Source of the DNA: DASWJS01 sp036397035
GTDB lineage: Bacteria; Actinomycetota; AC-67
Assembly: GCA_036397035.1 (NCBI GenBank)
Contig: DASWJS010000005.1
Span: 1-61,715 of the forward strand
Direction of reading: 5' to 3'
DNA: 61,715 nucleotides
The notes beneath the pieces were generated by a model. That model saw only the letters and a list, made by a program, of their open reading frames with translations. It was not told where the DNA came from and ran no database searches. Below are positions 16,923 to 25,359 of the stretch, in pieces (positions within the stretch are counted from its first letter, which is position 1; each line of letters begins with the position of its first letter). The position numbers and the translations under genes were made by a program.

Positions 16923-18036
16923 GGTAGACCCTCGGCACGCGCGAGCCGATGCGGGTGACGACCTCGTAGTTGATCGTGCCGAGCGCGCGCGCCAGGTCGT
17001 CGGCGCCGATGCGCTCGTCGCCCTGCTCGCCGATCAGCACGACCTCGTCGCCGACCTCGCAGGTGTCGTCGCCGAGGTCGACCATGAACGAGTCCATGCA
17101 CACGGTCCCGACGGCGGGGTAACGGCGGCCGCCGATCAGCGCCTCGGCGTTGCCGCCCAGCGCGCGGGGCCAGCCGTCGGCGTAGCCGAGCGGGATCGAG
17201 ACGATGGTCGACTCGCGCTTGAGCCGGTAGCGGTGCCCGTAGGAGATCGCTTCCCCCGCGGCGATGCGCTCGACTCGCGCCGCGAGCGCCTTCAGCGACA
17301 TCGCCGGCTCGTAGGTCATCTCCTCGTCGCAGTCCGGTCCGGGGGAAAGCCCGTACATCGCGATCCCGAGCCGCACGAGGTCGAAGTGCGCGTCGGGCCG
17401 CGTGAGCGCCGCCGCGGAGTTGGCGACGTGGCGAACCGGCGGGTGCAGGCCGCGCCGCGCGAGCCGCTCGCACGCGCCGGCGAAGCGCTCGAGCTGGGTG
17501 TCGATGAACGGGTTGCCGGGCTCGTCGGCGAACGCGAAGTGCGTGAAGACGGCCTCGACGTGCAGGCGCGGCTCCTTGCCCAGGGCGGTCACGATCTCGT
17601 CCAGGCGCTCCGGCAGCGCGCCGAGCCGGTTGAGCCCCGTGTCGATCTTCAGGTGCACGTTCACGTCGCGTCCCGCACGCTCGGCCGCCTCGCCGGCGAC
17701 GGCGATCCCCTGCTCGGTGAAGACCGTCGGCGTGAGGTCGTTCGCGATCGCCTCGTCCACGCGCTCGGCGGGCGCCTCGTGCAAGAGCAGGACCGGCGCG
17801 TCGATTCCCTCCTCGCGCAGCCGGACGCCTTCGTCGACCAGGATCACGCCGAGCCCGCTCGCGCCCGCCCCGAGCGCCGCTCGCGCCACCCGGACGTCGC
17901 CGTGGCCGTACCCGTTCGCCTTCACCACGGCCATGACGCCCGCGCCGCCGGTCAGGCGCGCGCGAACGCTGCCGACGTTGTGCCGGATGGCGTCGAGGTC
18001 GATCTCCGCCCAGGCCGGGCGAGGGGGCGCGCTCAC
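16915..18036 (-). CDS. alr: Alanine racemase
   Basis: PLP enzyme making D-alanine for peptidoglycan. About 373 residues. PLP lysine K39 is in VMAVVKANGYGHG, the barrel segment GIAMYGLSPG follows mid-protein, and catalytic Tyr lies in SIPLGYADGWPR. MDSFMVDLGD and the C-terminal beta domain are present. Start GTG 18036 overlaps the nnr stop as GTGA; extension to 18147 has no homology. Confidence 0.96.
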   Translation of the reverse strand: MSAPPRPAWAEIDLDAIRHNVGSVRARLTGGAGVMAVVKANGYGHGDVRVARAALGAGASGLGVILVDEGVRLREEGIDAPVLLLHEAPAERVDEAIANDLTPTVFTEQGIAVAGEAAERAGRDVNVHLKIDTGLNRLGALPERLDEIVTALGKEPRLHVEAVFTHFAFADEPGNPFIDTQLERFAGACERLARRGLHPPVRHVANSAAALTRPDAHFDLVRLGIAMYGLSPGPDCDEEMTYEPAMSLKALAARVERIAAGEAISYGHRYRLKRESTIVSIPLGYADGWPRALGGNAEALIGGRRYPAVGTVCMDSFMVDLGDDTCEVGDEVVLIGEQGDERIGADDLARALGTINYEVVTRIGSRVPRVYRG

Positions 18037-19553
18037 CGGATCAGGTCGTGCATCGCGGGACCAAGCTCGGCCACGATCGCGGACGCCGTCGCGGGGTGCG
18101 GGGCGAGCCGCTCGGCCAGCCGGTCCGCGGCGAACCCGTGCAGCCACACGGCCGCGGCCGTGCGGCGCGCGAGGTTGTCCGGCCGTCGCCCGTGCGCGAG
18201 CACCGCCGCGATCATGCCCGTGAGCACGTCGCCGGTTCCTCCCTGGGCGAGCGCCGCGCCGCCGGTGGCGTTCACGTAGACGCCGTCGCGGCCCGCGACC
18301 ACGGTGCCGGGACCTTTGAGGACCACGGTCGCGCCGAAGCGCTCCGCCGCAGCGCGAGCCGCGCCGAGCCGGTCGGCCTCCAGCTCCGCGACACTGCTGC
18401 CGGTGAGGCGAGCCAGCTCGCCGGCGTGAGGCGTGAGGACCATCGGAACGTCAACCGCTTCGAGCAGCTCGGGCGCGCCCGCGAACGCGTTCAGCCCGTC
18501 CGCGTCGAGCACGACCGGCACCGCGGCCTCCGCCGCGAGCGCCCGCACCAGCTCGACGGTGGCCGGGTGCGTCGACAGGCCGGGACCGATCGCGACGGCG
18601 TGGAACTCCCCCATGCGCGGCCGCAGGAGATCGAGCGCCTTGTCGTCGAGCACGCCCTCCGCCGCCGCGGGAAGCGGGAACGTCGTGATTTCCGGCGTGC
18701 GAGCGAGCGCCACCCGGCACACGTCTTCGGGCGCGCAGAGCATGGTGAGCCCCGCGCCGGCGTGGACGGCCGCGGCGGACGCCAGCGCCGCCGCGCCGGG
18801 CATTGCGCGCGAGCCCGCGACGACGAGCACCGTGCCGACCGAGCGCTTGTGGGACGATCGCGTTCGCTGCGGGAGGAGCGCGGCGGCATCCGCCGCCTCC
18901 ATCGCGAGCGCCGCGCTCCCGCGCGCCTCGGCGGGGATCCCGATCTGCGCGACGACCGTATCCCCGGCGAGCGCGGCGCCCGGCACGAACAGCGACCCAG
19001 GGTGAAAGCCGGTGAAGGAAACGGTGCGCCTGGCCCGGACGGCGACGCCCGGCGCCGCGCCGGTGTCGGAGGCGACGCCGCTCGCGACGTCGATCGCGAG
19101 CACCGGCCTTCCCGCCGCGTTGATCGCTTCGATCGCCGTCGCGACCTCGCCCTCGGGCGCGCGCGTCAGCCCGACCCCGAAGACGGCGTCGATCACGAGG
19201 TCGGCACGCGCGAGCGTTCGGTCCAGTGCGTCGCGCCCGGCAACCGGGCCGTCGAACCGCGCCAGGTTCGCCGCGGCCGCTCCGCTGAGGACGTCCCGAG
19301 GCCAGAGCAGCACGGCTTCCGGCGCGGCGCCCCAGGCGCGCAGGATCCGCGCGGCGGCAAGCCCGTCGCCGCCGTTGTTGCCCTTCCCGCACACCACGGC
19401 GACGCGCCTGCCGTAGCAGCCGCCGAGCATCGCGCGGGCCTCGCGCGCGACTGCCCAGCCCGCGTTGCGCATGAGGGCTTCGATCGCGATGCCGGCTCGT
19501 CCGGCCGCGGCGTCCTGCGCGCGCACGTCCGCAGCCGTGAGGACTTCGATCAT
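18033..19553 (-). CDS. nnr: Bifunctional NAD(P)H-hydrate epimerase / ADP-dependent dehydratase
   Basis: Repairs hydrated NAD(P)H. The 506-residue fusion has an N-terminal epimerase (YjeF_N; VCGKGNNGGDGLAAARIL, and DAVFGVGLTR) and a C-terminal ribokinase-like dehydratase (VVAGSRAMPGAAALAS, LTPHAGELARL, GGTGDVLTGMIAA). Both halves keep their key glycine-rich motifs. ATG start at 19553, 36 bases after glmS. Confidence 0.95.
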   Translation of the reverse strand: MIEVLTAADVRAQDAAAGRAGIAIEALMRNAGWAVAREARAMLGGCYGRRVAVVCGKGNNGGDGLAAARILRAWGAAPEAVLLWPRDVLSGAAAANLARFDGPVAGRDALDRTLARADLVIDAVFGVGLTRAPEGEVATAIEAINAAGRPVLAIDVASGVASDTGAAPGVAVRARRTVSFTGFHPGSLFVPGAALAGDTVVAQIGIPAEARGSAALAMEAADAAALLPQRTRSSHKRSVGTVLVVAGSRAMPGAAALASAAAVHAGAGLTMLCAPEDVCRVALARTPEITTFPLPAAAEGVLDDKALDLLRPRMGEFHAVAIGPGLSTHPATVELVRALAAEAAVPVVLDADGLNAFAGAPELLEAVDVPMVLTPHAGELARLTGSSVAELEADRLGAARAAAERFGATVVLKGPGTVVAGRDGVYVNATGGAALAQGGTGDVLTGMIAAVLAHGRRPDNLARRTAAAVWLHGFAADRLAERLAPHPATASAIVAELGPAMHDLIR

Positions 19554-19589
19554 CCAGGCAAGCGTACCGCTCGCGGGCGCCGGGAACGC

Positions 19590-21419
19590 CTACTCCACGG
19601 TCACCGACTTCGCCAGGTTGCGCGGCTTGTCCACGTCGCAGCCCCGCAGCACCGCGACCTCGTAGGCCAGCAACTGCATGGGGACGGCGACCAGCGACGG
19701 CACCATCAGCGGGTCGATCCGGGGCACCGCGAGCACGTGGTCGGCGTGGCGCGCGACCTCCTCCTCGTCGCCCCGGCTGCAAATCGCGACGACCCGCGCG
19801 CCGCGGGCCTTCACCTCCTGCACGTTGCCGAGCACCTTCTGGTAGACGTGCCCCGCGGTCGCGACCGCGACGACGGGCACGCCGTCTTCGAGCAACGCGA
19901 TCGGGCCGTGCTTCATCTCGCCGGCCGCGAAGCCTTCGGCGTGCAGGTAGGAGATCTCCTTCAGCTTGAGCGCGCCCTCCAGGGCCATCGGGTAGCCGAC
20001 GTGGCGGCCCATGAACAGCACCGTGGGCGAGTCGGCGATCTCCCCGGCGATCGCACGCACCTGGTCGCGCATCCCGAGCGCCTCCTCGATCATCCCCGGC
20101 AGGCGGTGCAGCTCGCGTACGTTCGACGCAGCTTCCGACGGCCACATCGTGCCGTGCGTCCGGGCCAGGAACGTCGCCAGCAACGTCGTCGCGACGAGCT
20201 GCGTGGTGAACGTCTTCGTCGCCGCGACGCCGACTTCCGCTTGGGCGTGCGTATACAGGACGGCGTCGGAATCGCGAGCGATGCTCGAACCGACGACGTT
20301 GCAGACGGCGACGACCTTCGCCCGCTGCCGCCGCGCGTAGCGGACCGCCTCCAGCGTGTCGATCGTTTCCCCCGACTGCGAGATCGCCAGCACGAGGGTG
20401 TTGCGGTCGAACACGGGGTCGCGATACCGGAACTCGCTCGCGATCTCGATCTCCACCGGGATGTTCGTCCAGTGCTCGATCGCGTACTTCGCCACGAGCC
20501 CGGCGTGCAGCGCGGTGCCGCACGCGACGACGAAGATCTTGTCGACCGCGCGGATGTCGTCCTCCGCCATGCGCAGCTCGTCGAGCATCAGCCCCCCACC
20601 GGGCTGCGAGTGCCCGGTGAGCGTGCTGGCGACGGCGGCGGGCTGCTCGAAGATCTCCTTCAGCATGAAGTGCGGGAAGCCCGCCTTCTCCGCCGAGGCA
20701 AGGTCCCAGTCCAGGTGGATCGCGGAGCCTTCCGCCGGGTCCCCCGCCAGCGTCGTGATCGCAAAGCCCTCGGGCGTTATCTCCACGACCTGGTCGTCGA
20801 GGACGTGCACGACGTCGCGCGTGTGCGCGAGCAGCGCGGTCGGGTCCGAGGCCAGGAACGTCGCGCCCTCGGCGGCGCCGACGATCAGCGGGCTCGTGCG
20901 CTTGGCCGCGACGATTCGCCCGGGCTCGTCGGCCGAGACGACCGCGATCGCGAATGCGCCCTCGATGCCGGTCAAAGCATCGCGCACGGCCTCGACGAGA
21001 TTCCCCTCGTAGTGCTTCTCGATCAGATGGGCGAGCGCCTCGGTGTCGGTCTCCGAGGCGAAGACGTGGCCCTCGCGTTCCAGCCGCTCGCGCAGCGCGA
21101 AGTGGCCTTCGATGATCCCGTTGTGGGCAACCGCGATGCGGCCGGTGCAATCGAGGTGCGGGTGGGCGTTGCCGTCGGTGGGGCCGCCGTGCGTCGCCCA
21201 GCGCGTGTGCCCGACGCCGGTCGTGCCGTGGAACTCGTGCGAGGCCAGCTCCTTGTCCAGCATGTCGAGCTGGCCGGCCTTGCGCACGACCTTCAAGCCT
21301 TCCGATTCGATCAGGGAAACGCCGGCGGAGTCGTACCCGCGATACTCGAGGCGGCGGAGCCCCTCCATGATGATCGGCAGCGCGTCCCGGTCCCCGGCGA
21401 CTCCGATGATCCCGCACAT
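19590..21419 (-). CDS. glmS: Glucosamine-fructose-6-phosphate aminotransferase
   Basis: Makes glucosamine-6-phosphate from fructose-6-phosphate and glutamine for cell-wall synthesis. 609 residues, the usual length. Nucleophile C2 (MCGIIGV), GHTRWATHG in the glutaminase domain, two SIS domains (VVACGTALHAGL, SQSGETIDTLEA) and the C-terminal KSVTVE. The 49 bases upstream to glmM are too short for a glmS ribozyme and none is seen. Confidence 0.97.
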   Translation of the reverse strand: MCGIIGVAGDRDALPIIMEGLRRLEYRGYDSAGVSLIESEGLKVVRKAGQLDMLDKELASHEFHGTTGVGHTRWATHGGPTDGNAHPHLDCTGRIAVAHNGIIEGHFALRERLEREGHVFASETDTEALAHLIEKHYEGNLVEAVRDALTGIEGAFAIAVVSADEPGRIVAAKRTSPLIVGAAEGATFLASDPTALLAHTRDVVHVLDDQVVEITPEGFAITTLAGDPAEGSAIHLDWDLASAEKAGFPHFMLKEIFEQPAAVASTLTGHSQPGGGLMLDELRMAEDDIRAVDKIFVVACGTALHAGLVAKYAIEHWTNIPVEIEIASEFRYRDPVFDRNTLVLAISQSGETIDTLEAVRYARRQRAKVVAVCNVVGSSIARDSDAVLYTHAQAEVGVAATKTFTTQLVATTLLATFLARTHGTMWPSEAASNVRELHRLPGMIEEALGMRDQVRAIAGEIADSPTVLFMGRHVGYPMALEGALKLKEISYLHAEGFAAGEMKHGPIALLEDGVPVVAVATAGHVYQKVLGNVQEVKARGARVVAICSRGDEEEVARHADHVLAVPRIDPLMVPSLVAVPMQLLAYEVAVLRGCDVDKPRNLAKSVTVE

Positions 21420-21468
21420 AGACCCGCCCAGCTTACCGGCGCGAACCCTGGTTCCTATGCCCCTTCGT

Positions 21469-22803
21469 TCATTCGCCCAAGACCACGCTCACGGCCTCGG
21501 AGATTCGGTCGGCGGCGGTCGCGGCTCGCTCGTCGGTGGCCGCCTCGACCATCACGCGCACGACCGGTTCGGTGCCCGAGGCGCGCACCAGGACCCGCCC
21601 GTCGGCGCCCAGCTCGTCCTCGACCTCCCGCACGACGTCCCAGACGCGTTCGGCGCCGTCGAGCGCCCCGCGATCGGCCACGGCGACGTTGCGAAGGACC
21701 TGCGGGAAGCGGGGGACGTCGGCGGCCAGCTCGCCGAGGCTCCGGCCCGAGACGACCACGGCCGCCAGGAGGCGCAGCGCCGTCAGGATGCCGTCGCCGG
21801 TCGTGTGCATGTCCAGGAACACGACGTGGCCGGACTGCTCGCCGCCCAGGATCAAGCCGTTCTTGCGCATCGCCTCCAGGACGTTACGGTCGCCGACCGC
21901 GGTCTCGACGATCCCGATGCCGGCGTCGGCCATCGCGTGACGAAAGCCCAGGTTCGCCATGACGGTCGTGGCGATCGCGTCGCCGCGCAGCTCGCCGAGC
22001 ATCTTCGCGTCGAGCGCGCAGATGCCGAGGATCTGGTCGCCGTCCACGATCGCGCCTTTGGAGTCGACGGCGAGCACGCGGTCGGCGTCGCCGTCGTGCG
22101 CGATCCCGGCGTGGGCGCCGGAGGTCGCGACGGCTCGCCGCAGAACCTCCATGTGGGTGGACCCGCACCCGTCGTTGATGTTCGTGCCGTCCGGGTCGGC
22201 GAACAGCACGGTGACGTCGGCGCCCGCGGCTCGATAGACCTCGGGCGCGATCATGGACGCCGCGCCGTTCGCGCAGTCGACGACGATGCGGAGCCCTTCG
22301 AGCGACGGTTGCCCTCGCAGCAGGAAGCGAAGGTAACGGTCGTCGGCGTCCTCCAGCGTGGCCATGTCCTCCACGCCGTCGTCCCCGGCGGCTTCGGGCG
22401 CTCCGGTCATCGCCTCCTCGATCGCGGCTTCGACCTCGTCGCTCAGCTTGACCCCGTCGGGCCCGAAGAACTTGATGCCGTTGTCCCGGGCGGGGTTGTG
22501 CGAGGCGCTGATCACCGCGCCGGCCGCGGCGCCGGCGTCGCGCACCAGGAAGGCCACGGCCGCCGTCGGGATCACCCCCGCGCTCACCGGGATCGCGCCC
22601 GCCGCTGTGATGCCGGCGGCCAGCGCTCGCTCGAGCGCCGGACCGGACGCCCGCGTGTCGCGCCCGATCACGATTCGCCGCTCGCTCGCGGTCAGGATCG
22701 ACGCTGCCGCGCGTCCGAGCGCGTACGCAAGCTCGTCGGTGAGGTCTTCGCCGTAGACGCCGCGGACGCCGTCGGTGCCGAAGAGTCTGGCCTCCGCCGC
22801 CAT
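21469..22803 (-). CDS. glmM: Phosphoglucosamine mutase
   Basis: Interconverts GlcN-6-P and GlcN-1-P, the step after GlmS. About 444 residues. Phosphoserine S101 in ISASHNP, metal loop DGDADRVL, sugar loop GGEQSGH, and phosphate loop RASGTEPVVRVMVE. The N-terminus RLFGTDGVRG is the GlmM signature. ATG at 22803 chosen; a GTG at 22824 would add seven residues and is an alternative, neither having a strong ribosome site. It follows rpsI. Confidence 0.95.
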   Translation of the reverse strand: MAAEARLFGTDGVRGVYGEDLTDELAYALGRAAASILTASERRIVIGRDTRASGPALERALAAGITAAGAIPVSAGVIPTAAVAFLVRDAGAAAGAVISASHNPARDNGIKFFGPDGVKLSDEVEAAIEEAMTGAPEAAGDDGVEDMATLEDADDRYLRFLLRGQPSLEGLRIVVDCANGAASMIAPEVYRAAGADVTVLFADPDGTNINDGCGSTHMEVLRRAVATSGAHAGIAHDGDADRVLAVDSKGAIVDGDQILGICALDAKMLGELRGDAIATTVMANLGFRHAMADAGIGIVETAVGDRNVLEAMRKNGLILGGEQSGHVVFLDMHTTGDGILTALRLLAAVVVSGRSLGELAADVPRFPQVLRNVAVADRGALDGAERVWDVVREVEDELGADGRVLVRASGTEPVVRVMVEAATDERAATAADRISEAVSVVLGE

Positions 22804-22840
22804 CAGGAAGGGACCGGCCGGCACGGCGTGACCAACGCGA

Positions 22841-23236
22841 TCAGCGCTTCGAGTACTGGGGAGCCTTGCGGGCCTTGCGAAGCCCGTACTTGCGCCGCTC
22901 CTTGACGCGCGCGTCGCGCGTGAGGAGCCCCTTTCGTTTCAAGTCCGCGCGCAGGGACGGGTCCGCTTCGCACAGCGCGCGCGCGATGCCGTGGCGCAAC
23001 GCCCCTGCTTGCCCGGTCACGCCGCCGCCGATCAGCGAGGCGTAGACGTCGAAGCGCTCGGCGCTGTTGGTGACGCGCAGCGGCTCGGTGACGACCATCC
23101 GCAGCGCGGGCCGCGGGAAGTAGTCCTCCAGGGAACGGCCGTTCAGGATGAACCGTCCCGACCCGGGTGCGAGGCGCACGCGCGCGATCGACTCCTTGCG
23201 CCGGCCGGTCGCGCCGATCATCGGGGCGATCGCCAT
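22841..23236 (-). CDS. rpsI: 30S ribosomal protein S9
   Basis: A 131-residue S9 with GRRKESIARVRL near the start and the conserved basic C-terminus ending in KAPQYSKR, whose last Arg contacts P-site tRNA. ATG 23236 shares one base with the rplM stop (TGATG), the universal rplM-rpsI pairing. A few extra residues precede the usual GRRK start. Confidence 0.97.
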   Translation of the reverse strand: MAIAPMIGATGRRKESIARVRLAPGSGRFILNGRSLEDYFPRPALRMVVTEPLRVTNSAERFDVYASLIGGGVTGQAGALRHGIARALCEADPSLRADLKRKGLLTRDARVKERRKYGLRKARKAPQYSKR

Positions 23237-23679
23237 CAGCGAGCGACCTCCTTCCGGGCGTACGGCTCGGGCGACTGCGCCTGGTGCGGGTGCTCGGCGC
23301 CGTCGTAGACGTGAAGCTTCTTTCCCATCGCGCGTCCGAGCCGGTTGTGCGGCAGCATCCCCTTCACCGCGCGCTCGACGGCGAGCGAGGGCCGCGTGGC
23401 GAGCAGCTCGTCGTAGCGGACGCGCGTGATCCCGCCCGGGAAGCCCGAGTGGCGGATGTAGTCCTTCTGCTCGGTCTTCTTGCCGGTGAGGCGCACCTTC
23501 GAGGCGTTGACGATGATCACGTGGTCTCCGGTGTCGACGTGGCGCGCGAAGATCGGCTTGTGCTTGCCGCGAAGCAGGCCCGCCGCCTCGGCGGCCAGCC
23601 GCCCCAGGACGCGGTCGGACGCATCCAGAACGAGCCACCGTCTCTGGATGTCCGTCGGCTTCGGCGAAAAGGTCTTCAT
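23236..23679 (-). CDS. rplM: 50S ribosomal protein L13
   Basis: A 147-residue L13 starting MKTFSPKPTDIQRRWLVLDA, with GDHVIIVNASKVRLTGKK and MLPHNRLGRAMGKKLHVY. First gene of the rplM-rpsI-glmM unit, behind its own promoter. Confidence 0.97.
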   Translation of the reverse strand: MKTFSPKPTDIQRRWLVLDASDRVLGRLAAEAAGLLRGKHKPIFARHVDTGDHVIIVNASKVRLTGKKTEQKDYIRHSGFPGGITRVRYDELLATRPSLAVERAVKGMLPHNRLGRAMGKKLHVYDGAEHPHQAQSPEPYARKEVAR

Positions 23680-23712
23680 GCGTGAGATGGCCGCCTCGAA
23701 GGCAGCCCGGAA

Positions 23713-23741
23713 AGGCTACCGGGGGCCCTGTTCGGGGTCAA
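23713..23741 (-). promoter_or_regulatory. Promoter of rplM-rpsI
   Basis: TTGACC -35 (23736-23741), 17-bp spacer, TAGCCT -10 (23713-23718) on the minus strand, giving a leader of about 27 nt. A small CCCGG/CCGGG inverted repeat overlaps the -10 region and could end the matrixin transcript. Confidence 0.65.
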
Positions 23742-23751
23742 CCCGAGCCGG

Positions 23752-24486
23752 TCAGTACAGCGACCTGATGCCCGCGGTGTCGCCGGTGCTCGGGCTCTGC
23801 TTGAGCGTCTCCCCGGTGAAGCCGTAGGAGTACATCGTCTCGAACCGCCCGGTGCTGTGGCCGAGCCCGTAGACGTGCCCGAACTCGTGGGCGGCGATGT
23901 TTCCGACCTCGTACTTGGGCGTCGACTCGTCGCACCCGTCCCCCTCTGCGCCGGCGACGAACCAGGCGAGGTTGGAGTTGAAGACGACGTCGCTTTCGAT
24001 GAGGCCGTCCGACCAGCGCCAGGTGTACGTGGTCGCGATCGAGCTGCCCGTCTTGCCGAACAGCAGGTCCGTCTGCCTGTTGGCCGTGTAGCGCCGGACC
24101 GCGCCGTCCGTCGCGACGTTGAACGTGGGCGCGGCCGCTTCGGCGTTCTCCCAGACGTCGAAGGCGTCCTGCACGGACGCGACGACCGCCGCCTGGGTCA
24201 AGCCCGAGGGAATGGTCGAGGTGTTGAGGTGAGCCGTCCGATTGCCCGCGACAACCCAGCCGGTCGTGCCGTAGTCGCCGTTGCCGGCGCCGTCGTCTTC
24301 GCAGTTCGCCGTCGGCACGGGTTTGCCGCCGCCCCCGCCGCCCCCGCCATTGCCGCCCCTGGCCTTGTACTGCTGCAGCGAATCCACGCTGATCAGCGTC
24401 GCGGTCGGCTTCGCAGCCTCGGCCGACCCGCCAGCCAGCAGCAGCGCGGCGGCGGCGACAAGCGCGATCCCTATCTTCCCTCTCAT
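23752..24486 (-). CDS. Secreted matrixin-like zinc metalloprotease
   Basis: A 244-residue protein. The signal peptide ends near ASAEAA-type residues 20-25. A Gly-rich linker (45-54) is followed by a metzincin domain with the complete motif H200-E-F-G-H204-V-Y-G207-L-G-H210 and a Met-turn around M218. These are the zinc ligands, general base and Met-turn of M10-family (matrixin) proteases. Two Cys (62 and 185) could form a disulfide. It is flanked by truA and rplM, where no protease is normally found. Probably an extracellular enzyme; substrate unknown. Confidence 0.85.
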   Translation of the reverse strand: MRGKIGIALVAAAALLLAGGSAEAAKPTATLISVDSLQQYKARGGNGGGGGGGGKPVPTANCEDDGAGNGDYGTTGWVVAGNRTAHLNTSTIPSGLTQAAVVASVQDAFDVWENAEAAAPTFNVATDGAVRRYTANRQTDLLFGKTGSSIATTYTWRWSDGLIESDVVFNSNLAWFVAGAEGDGCDESTPKYEVGNIAAHEFGHVYGLGHSTGRFETMYSYGFTGETLKQSPSTGDTAGIRSLY

Positions 24487-24553
24487 CTTCAGCTCCCTCG
24501 AAGTCGACTCACAATCGCCCAGGATAACCGGCCGGCCGGGTCCGGGAAACCCC

Positions 24554-25300
24554 TCAAAAGGGCTGGAATGGATCGGGCCTGTACAGGACTCGGGTCAGGT
24601 GGAGCGCCCTGGCCGGGGCGACGTTGCCCGCGGCGCCCCGGTCTTTTCTGCCCAGCGCCGCCGCCACGGACTCGGGGCCGCGTTTGCCTCGCCCGACGTC
24701 GAGCAGGAGCCCGATGATCGAGCGCACCATCTGGTGACAGAAGGAGTCGGCGGTCAGCTTGAACGTCAGCGACTCGGCCGCGCTCACGATCGTGATCGAG
24801 CGGACGCGCCGCACGAGCGATCCCTGCCCCTTGCGGCAGAACGCCGAGAAGTCGTGCTCCCCGACCAGCGCGCGGGCGCCGGCGCGCATCGCGCGGACGG
24901 ACACCTCGCCCGGGAGGTGCAGCGCGAACCGATCCAGGAAGGGGTCGGGCGCGGCAGCGCGATAGCAGCGGTATTCGTAGGACCGGCGGCGCGCGCTGAA
25001 TCGGGCATCGAACGAGTCCGAGGCGCGCGCCGCCCCCCGCACGCTCACCTCGGGCGCCAGGAGCCGGTTGACCCGGCGCTGCAGGCGCTCCGGCTCGACC
25101 TCCGGCGCCTCGAAGGAGACCACCTGGCCGGAAGCGTGAACGCCCGCGTCGGTCCTGCCCGCACAGGTCAGCTCGATCGGCTCGCGCAGCACCATCGACA
25201 GCGCCTCCTCCAGCACCCCCTGCACGGTGCGAGCCGTCCGCTGCCGCGCGAAGCCGTGGAAGTCGGTGCCGTCGTATGCGACCAAGAGCGCGACCTTCAT
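24554..25300 (-). CDS. truA: tRNA pseudouridine(38-40) synthase TruA
   Basis: Isomerises uridines 38-40 in the tRNA anticodon stem. 248 residues, start VALLVAYDGTDFHGF, catalytic D51 in AGRTDAGVHA, and SFCHQMVRSIIG near the C-terminus. TruA usually follows rplQ directly; here the Fic gene intervenes on the other strand. Confidence 0.96.
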   Translation of the reverse strand: MKVALLVAYDGTDFHGFARQRTARTVQGVLEEALSMVLREPIELTCAGRTDAGVHASGQVVSFEAPEVEPERLQRRVNRLLAPEVSVRGAARASDSFDARFSARRRSYEYRCYRAAAPDPFLDRFALHLPGEVSVRAMRAGARALVGEHDFSAFCRKGQGSLVRRVRSITIVSAAESLTFKLTADSFCHQMVRSIIGLLLDVGRGKRGPESVAAALGRKDRGAAGNVAPARALHLTRVLYRPDPFQPF

Positions 25301-25359
25301 CGTCCGGCCGATGATAGTGAGCCCTGCGTGTCGCGCCTCACTGTTACCCTTGGGGAACC

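Noticed and set aside
21420..21468. glmS ribozyme/riboswitch
   Set aside because: Only 49 bases separate glmS from glmM and no ribozyme core fits.
18048..21962. A 1304-codon plus-strand open frame across nnr and glmS
   Set aside because: Same GC artefact; both minus-strand genes are complete and conserved.
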